Assembly (NCBI GenBank): GCA_019323555.1
Contig: JAHWHC010000027.1
Coordinates: forward strand, 1-8,628
From: Candidatus Woesearchaeota archaeon
GTDB taxonomy: Archaea > Nanobdellota > Nanobdellia > Woesearchaeales > ARS49
Direction: 5' to 3'
Length of the DNA: 8,628 nucleotides
How positions within the stretch are numbered: the stretch's first letter is position 1; each line of letters opens with the position of its first letter. The position numbers were made by a program, and so were the translations under genes. Shown piece after piece: positions 5,406 through 8,628 of the stretch. The notes below the pieces were generated by a model. It worked only from the letters and a program-made list of their open reading frames with translations. It did not search any database and had not been told where the DNA came from.

Positions 5406-5792
5406 TTAGATAATGTGTTCGAATAAGAAACCTTTGTCTTTGCTTAAGTTTAAATCAGCCACAAATCTTTTATCAGTCTCTTTAAGGTCATTTGGGCGCA
5501 AAAAATAAAATTTGTTCCTGTCGAATCGTATCGCAATCCAGGGCTCTGCCCCAAACATCGTAGCATACTGCAAAAGCTGCTTTATTTCCTCTTTTTCAAA
5601 ATATTGGTACTTGCTTTTAGTGCTCTTGCACTCTATAGCCAGTTTTCTTGTTGCATTGCCTGCAATAACATCTGGTGCAGGGTATTTCATTGACCCAGAT
5701 CCTGCGACTCTGCATGCAGTCCAACCAGGAATCTTCCAGAAGGAATGTATTATTTCTCTCTCAGCATTGATTCCCTTGCTTTTTCTGCTCAT
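5406..5792 (-). CDS. hjc: Holliday junction resolvase Hjc
   Basis: Structure-specific endonuclease that cuts four-way junctions during recombination and fork repair; it acts as a homodimer. The ATG at 5792 gives 128 aa beginning MSRKSKGINAEREIIHSFW, the typical family start and length. An open frame continues 28 codons further upstream to 5876, but a TATA box centred near 5818, 26 nt before the chosen ATG, places the transcript start at this codon, and the extra residues do not resemble Hjc. The PD-(D/E)xK nuclease residues are all present: E11, D41 (PAPDVIAG), E54 and K56 (AIECKSTK). The conserved basic segment RVAGSGSMKYP (28-38) is also intact. The gene is divergent from the NUDIX gene across 82 bp. 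A U-tract on the minus strand at 5387-5383 may end the transcript before the TFE promoter. Activity is expected. Confidence 0.96.
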   Translation of the reverse strand: MSRKSKGINAEREIIHSFWKIPGWTACRVAGSGSMKYPAPDVIAGNATRKLAIECKSTKSKYQYFEKEEIKQLLQYATMFGAEPWIAIRFDRNKFYFLRPNDLKETDKRFVADLNLSKDKGFLFEHII

Positions 5793-5813
5793 GATTATCT
5801 GTTTTACTCTGGG

Positions 5814-5823
5814 TTTTATATTT
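5814..5823 (-). promoter_or_regulatory. TATA box of hjc
   Basis: AAATATAAAA on the minus strand, centred about 26 nt from the ATG at 5792, so the mRNA should be leaderless. About 20 bp separate it from the oppositely oriented NUDIX TATA box, so the two promoters may compete or be co-regulated. Confidence 0.7.
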
Positions 5824-5841
5824 CTTTTGTTGAGTACAATA

Positions 5842-5852
5842 AAAAATATAAA
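5842..5852 (+). promoter_or_regulatory. TATA box of the NUDIX gene
   Basis: AAAAATATAAA centred about 27 nt before the ATG at 5875. It implies a leaderless mRNA and argues against the long upstream extension of the same open frame, which would run through hjc. Confidence 0.65.
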
Positions 5853-5874
5853 GCAGGGCCTGTTTTCAAGGTTC

Positions 5875-6321
5875 ATGACTACTGTTCGGGAATTTGTATC
5901 AACTGTTTTTATTGTTCATAAAGGCAAAGTTCTTCTTAATCTTAATAAGAATTGTAATATCTGGGTTCCTGTAGGCGGGCATATTGAGCAAAATGAACTG
6001 CCTTGTGATTCTGTAATTCGTGAGGCAAAAGAAGAGACTGGTTTAGATATTGAGCTTATTTGTCCTTTTGATCAATCAAAAAAAGGAAATCTCACTCAGC
6101 CAGTAAATGTGCACTTAGATCATGTTAAAGAGGATCATAAACATATTAATCTTATTTACTTTGCTGTTTTAAAAGGGGGAGAGTTTTCAGATACTAGCGA
6201 TGATGGCCAGCCCTCAAAATGGTTTTCTAAAGAAGAGATAGAAAAAGCAGATTTGCTGCCCAACATTAAGGAATGGGCTCTTGAGGCATTAAAGCAAATA
6301 GGCAGCAACCAAAATTCATGA
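5875..6321 (+). CDS. NUDIX hydrolase
   Basis: Probable hydrolase of nucleoside diphosphates linked to another moiety, 148 aa from the ATG at 5875. The Nudix box is complete (GX5EX7REUXEEXGU): G35 (in VGGHIEQNE), E41, then REAKEETGL at 49-57, whose glutamates bind the catalytic metal. The N-terminal strand VSTVFIVHKGKVLLNLN (8-24) and a C-terminal part with INLIYFAVLKGGEF (91-104) and a W-F-S-x-E-E-I segment are typical of the fold. The substrate cannot be told from sequence; candidates include oxidised nucleotides, ADP-ribose or NDP-sugars. The frame stays open upstream through the antisense of hjc, but TATA position and the fold boundary set the start here. Its last 6 bases overlap the convergent MFS gene (TCA-TGA shared at 6316-6321). 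Confidence 0.9.
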   Translation: MTTVREFVSTVFIVHKGKVLLNLNKNCNIWVPVGGHIEQNELPCDSVIREAKEETGLDIELICPFDQSKKGNLTQPVNVHLDHVKEDHKHINLIYFAVLKGGEFSDTSDDGQPSKWFSKEEIEKADLLPNIKEWALEALKQIGSNQNS

Positions 6322-7515
6322 ACATTTCCTTCTATGCGCATCCATACGCAATATTCTTGCATAAATCCAAAGTCCTACCACAAAAAATACGAGCAGTATG
6401 CCCCAGAATGTAAATGCAAGGCTCATTGACTTTGCTTTTGTTACATATCCTAGTACTGGAAAGAATACGAATATCGCCAGGTTATCAAAGAAATTCTTGA
6501 TTGAGAGCATTGTTGCCCTGTGTGATGTTTCTATGTGCTTGTTTGTGTAGTGATTTATTAGTACATTAAAGAAGCCAGTCCCAAAGCAGATTAGCCAGTA
6601 AAATGCCACGCCGATATAATCTATCATTAAAGACATGCCGAATACAGCAAAGATCATTGCAAGCTGTATGTACAGCATCATTTTTCTTTCACCATGTTTT
6701 TCTTCTATTTCCTGTGTTTTTTTGGCAGCGTACGCTGTAAGCATTGATCCTACAAATACTATTATTCCCATTAAGGATATTGGAATAAGTATTGCTTCGT
6801 GATATACAGAGGAGAGGGACCTCATCATCGCAATCGTAGCTGCTATTGGCCAGGAATAGAGCACCAAATACTTTACATAGCTGTGGTGCCAGAAGTATGT
6901 CATCCCTTCTTTTAAGTGTACATAAGCTTGTTTGAATCCCAGTCCTTTGCTGCTTTTATAGGGTTCTGTTAGGAAAAAGCATAGTAAAAAACTAATTGCG
7001 GCGAAAGGTATTGACAGAAGCGCAGGAAGTTTTGCATTTATTGTGAAGAGGTATGCTCCAATTATAAAAGTAACTGCCATGACTACATTTTCAATCATGT
7101 GGCAGATTCCTGCGATATTTTTGTAATCTTTTTCTCTCTTTAGCTTTTTTAATGAATCATATAGAAAGGCTTGGTCTGCTCCAGAATATAGGCTTACGCC
7201 GATTCCGCTGATTATTTTTGCGACAAGAAATATCCAGAAACCATTATAGAAAGCGATAAGTATTAACTCTATTGTAAAGCAGAGGCACGAAAGCGCGATT
7301 GTTGTTTTCCGCCCAACTAAATCTGCAATAACTCCAGAAGGCACCTCTAGGAGCAGTATTGCCAAGGAGAACACACCCATTATAATTGTAAATTGTTCTA
7401 GGGGCACTTGTGATGCAATATAAAATAAGGCAAGTACAGGAATAAAGAATCTCATCCAGTTCAGGCTTGAAATAAGACACAGCAGCCAAATGTTTCTCTC
7501 TAACCGTTGTTTCAT
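6316..7515 (-). CDS. Major facilitator superfamily (MFS) transporter
   Basis: 399-aa integral membrane protein with about 11-12 hydrophobic helices. The MFS motif A, GVIADLVGRKTT (61-72), lies in the loop between the second and third helices and is preceded by LLEVPS. A charged central loop separates the two halves (around 185-205, EPYKSSKGLGFKQ), and another charged loop lies at about 262-275 (KKTQEIEEKHGERK). The C-terminus is cytoplasmic and basic (RMDAHRRKCS). Such proteins move small solutes using ion gradients. The LEVPSG-x-x-AD pattern is common in drug-efflux-like members, but substrate and direction cannot be inferred. The ATG at 7515 is about 26 nt from a TATA box at 7545-7538, so it is probably leaderless. 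It is divergent from the histone gene and overlaps the convergent NUDIX gene by 6 bp. Confidence 0.9.
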   Translation of the reverse strand: MKQRLERNIWLLCLISSLNWMRFFIPVLALFYIASQVPLEQFTIIMGVFSLAILLLEVPSGVIADLVGRKTTIALSCLCFTIELILIAFYNGFWIFLVAKIISGIGVSLYSGADQAFLYDSLKKLKREKDYKNIAGICHMIENVVMAVTFIIGAYLFTINAKLPALLSIPFAAISFLLCFFLTEPYKSSKGLGFKQAYVHLKEGMTYFWHHSYVKYLVLYSWPIAATIAMMRSLSSVYHEAILIPISLMGIIVFVGSMLTAYAAKKTQEIEEKHGERKMMLYIQLAMIFAVFGMSLMIDYIGVAFYWLICFGTGFFNVLINHYTNKHIETSHRATMLSIKNFFDNLAIFVFFPVLGYVTKAKSMSLAFTFWGILLVFFVVGLWIYARILRMDAHRRKCS

Positions 7516-7537
7516 AACGCATCTAACAAATACTGCG

Positions 7538-7545
7538 TATATAAA
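7538..7545 (-). promoter_or_regulatory. TATA box of the MFS transporter gene
   Basis: TTTATATA on the minus strand, centred about 26 nt from the ATG at 7515, fitting a leaderless transcript. It lies back to back with the histone promoter in an 81-bp divergent spacer. Confidence 0.65.
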
Positions 7546-7566
7546 TTTATTCTTAAATTCGAAACA

Positions 7567-7574
7567 TTTAAAAG
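7567..7574 (+). promoter_or_regulatory. TATA box of the histone gene
   Basis: TTTAAAAG preceded by CGAAACA, centred about 27 nt before the ATG at 7597. It predicts a leaderless mRNA and excludes the longer open frame that begins further upstream. Confidence 0.65.
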
Positions 7575-7596
7575 AGCAGCCTTGTTATTTTTGTTT

Positions 7597-7806
7597 ATGG
7601 CAAAGCGTTCAATTCCACTGGCAGCTATGGAGAAGATCCTGAAGCAGGCAGGGGCTCCTAGGGTGAGTGATAAGGCAAAGGCTGCTTTAAGAGATGTTCT
7701 TGAGGAGCATGTTGAGAAGATAGCTCATGATGCAGTTCGTTTTGCAAATCATGCTGGTAGAAAGACGATTAAAGCAGGAGATATTAAATTAGCAATTAAA
7801 AAGTAA
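7597..7806 (+). CDS. Archaeal histone
   Basis: 69-aa histone-fold protein that dimerises and wraps DNA. It has a full minimal fold: helix 1 with the SIPLAAMEKILKQAG start (5-19), loop 1 GAPRVS (19-24), long helix 2 (DKAKAALRDVLEEHVEKIAH and on), loop 2 GRKTI (54-58) and helix 3 AGDIKLAIK. R22 and the R55/T57 pair are in DNA-contact positions, and D62 can make the conserved salt bridge with R55. There is no N- or C-terminal tail beyond a KK end, the usual archaeal form. The start at 7597 follows from family length and the TATA position; in-frame codons upstream to 7507 are not coding. Its last 11 bases overlap the convergent RNase Z gene. It may act on the TATA-dense promoters nearby, but that is general. 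Confidence 0.97.
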   Translation: MAKRSIPLAAMEKILKQAGAPRVSDKAKAALRDVLEEHVEKIAHDAVRFANHAGRKTIKAGDIKLAIKK

Positions 7807-8628
7807 TTTTCATGAAGTCTCTTGCAGCCAGTGTGTTGTCAAAAACAGTTCTTGCATCTTCTTCAAGCGCGCTTTCGTCTTTATATCTTGCACTGAAGTG
7901 TGTTAATACCAGTTTCTTTGCATTGCTCTGTGATGCGATCTGCGCAGCCTCCACAGCAGTCATGTGAAAGTGCTCCTCTGCCTTGTTTTTGTGCTCAGAG
8001 CTGTATGTTGCTTCACAAAGTAAGACGTCTGCGTCTTTTGCTATTTTTTTGCAGTTCTTGTTTGGTCTTGTGTCTGATATGAATGCAAATATTCTTCCTT
8101 TGACTATTGTTGATACCTCTTCTGGTCTTATTTTTCTTGCCTTGACTGTGATTGTCTTGCCTTCCTGGAGCTTTCCTACTAGCGGCCCTTCTGGCACCCC
8201 TAGTTTTTTAAGTGCGCTTGTCTTGATTTTTCTTTTGTCTTTCTCTACAAACCTGTAGCCATAGCACTTTGTTCTGTGAGACAAGGGATATGCCTCTACA
8301 TAGAAATCTTTTGTGTCTAAAAACTTGCCCTCTTTTATCTCGTGCATTGTTGCCTCTATAGGGTATGTGCTCTCAAATGCATCTAGTAATTTGCTGAATT
8401 TTTGTTTTGATCCAGGAGGCCCGTATATCTTGAGCTCTTTGGTGTATTCGTGCATTGCCATGCTCTGCAATAGTCCGGGAAGTCCGAGCATGTGGTCGCC
8501 ATGCCAGTGTGATAAGAATATTCTTGTTATCTTGGAAAAGCTTATCCCTGCCTGCTTTAGCTGTCTCTGCATTCCCTCTCCGCAGTCAAACAATAGCCCT
8601 TCAGCCTTGTAAGTAAGCAGGGCCCCTA
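7796..8628 (-). CDS. rnz: Ribonuclease Z (tRNA 3' endonuclease), N-terminus missing
   Basis: Zinc metallo-beta-lactamase-fold endonuclease that removes 3' trailers from pre-tRNA. 276 codons are in the window; the first 25-30 residues lie beyond the right edge. The frame enters at the edge as ALLTYKAEGLLFDCGEGMQR, matching the RNase Z N-terminal region, so the TTG at 8593 is not the start. Catalytic motif HWHGDH (H-x-H-x-D-H) is encoded at 8509-8492. The HRTKCYGYRF, FISDTRPN, LLCEATY and HFHMTAVEAAQIA blocks and the closing VLTHFSARY follow in order, giving the remaining metal ligands. The predicted full length of about 305 aa is normal. It ends inside the histone gene (11-bp convergent overlap), where the histone's terminal lysine codons give a T5 run on this strand that may serve in termination. 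Confidence 0.96.
   Translation of the reverse strand, partial: GALLTYKAEGLLFDCGEGMQRQLKQAGISFSKITRIFLSHWHGDHMLGLPGLLQSMAMHEYTKELKIYGPPGSKQKFSKLLDAFESTYPIEATMHEIKEGKFLDTKDFYVEAYPLSHRTKCYGYRFVEKDKRKIKTSALKKLGVPEGPLVGKLQEGKTITVKARKIRPEEVSTIVKGRIFAFISDTRPNKNCKKIAKDADVLLCEATYSSEHKNKAEEHFHMTAVEAAQIASQSNAKKLVLTHFSARYKDESALEEDARTVFDNTLAARDFMKITF

Noticed and set aside
5512..5874. Long upstream extension of the NUDIX frame with a hydrophobic segment
   Set aside because: It is antisense to hjc, which has all catalytic residues and family-typical length. The NUDIX fold and TATA position fit the ATG at 5875.
5793..5876. 28-codon N-terminal extension of hjc
   Set aside because: It covers the hjc TATA box, and the added residues do not resemble the family, which starts at MSRKSKG.
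8591..8593. TTG as the start of RNase Z
   Set aside because: The frame stays open to the window edge and encodes the conserved ALLTYKAEGLLFDCGEG region, so the gene is simply cut by the edge.

Overview
The window comes from an archaeon. The evidence is the gene set: both subunits of the archaeal-specific DNA polymerase D, an Orc1/Cdc6 initiator, TFE, the Hjc Holliday junction resolvase, an archaeal histone and a TrmB-like regulator. TATA boxes sit about 26-27 nt upstream of several start codons. PolD and a histone together point to Euryarchaeota or a DPANN lineage. The very tight packing (gene overlaps and 0-11 bp gaps), AT-rich sequence and lysine-rich small proteins make me lean to DPANN (Woesearchaeota-like), but that is inference.

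Left part (1-3172, minus strand): a replication operon, cdc6/orc1 - PolD small subunit (DP1) - PolD large subunit (DP2, cut by the window edge), with 11 bp and 1 bp between genes. This is the gene order known from Pyrococcus, where it adjoins the chromosomal origin.

Middle (3173-3560): the only long gene-free stretch. It holds two inverted elements resembling Origin Recognition Boxes around the cdc6 promoter, a tract of about 110 bp that is about 93% A+T (candidate unwinding element), a third degenerate ORB-like copy, two perfect palindromes, and the promoter and leader of the next gene. I read it as a candidate chromosomal replication origin.

Right of the origin (3561-4629, plus strand): a TrmB-family regulator with a PLD-like C-terminal domain, then a 70-aa single-pass membrane protein. 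Back to back with it (4630-5294, minus) is TFE. Its reading frame changes at an A8 run, and the alternative frame carries a 71-codon histone-H1-like lysine-rich tail ending exactly at the neighbour's stop codon. Next come hjc (minus), a divergently transcribed NUDIX hydrolase (plus), an MFS transporter (minus), an archaeal histone (plus) and RNase Z (minus, cut by the right edge).

Most of the window is information processing: initiation and replication (Cdc6, PolD), recombination (Hjc), chromatin (histone), transcription (TFE, TrmB-like) and tRNA 3' maturation (RNase Z). Starts were revised where TATA boxes or Shine-Dalgarno sequences settle them (cdc6, small membrane protein, hjc, NUDIX, histone). 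No tRNA, rRNA, CRISPR array or mobile element is visible.
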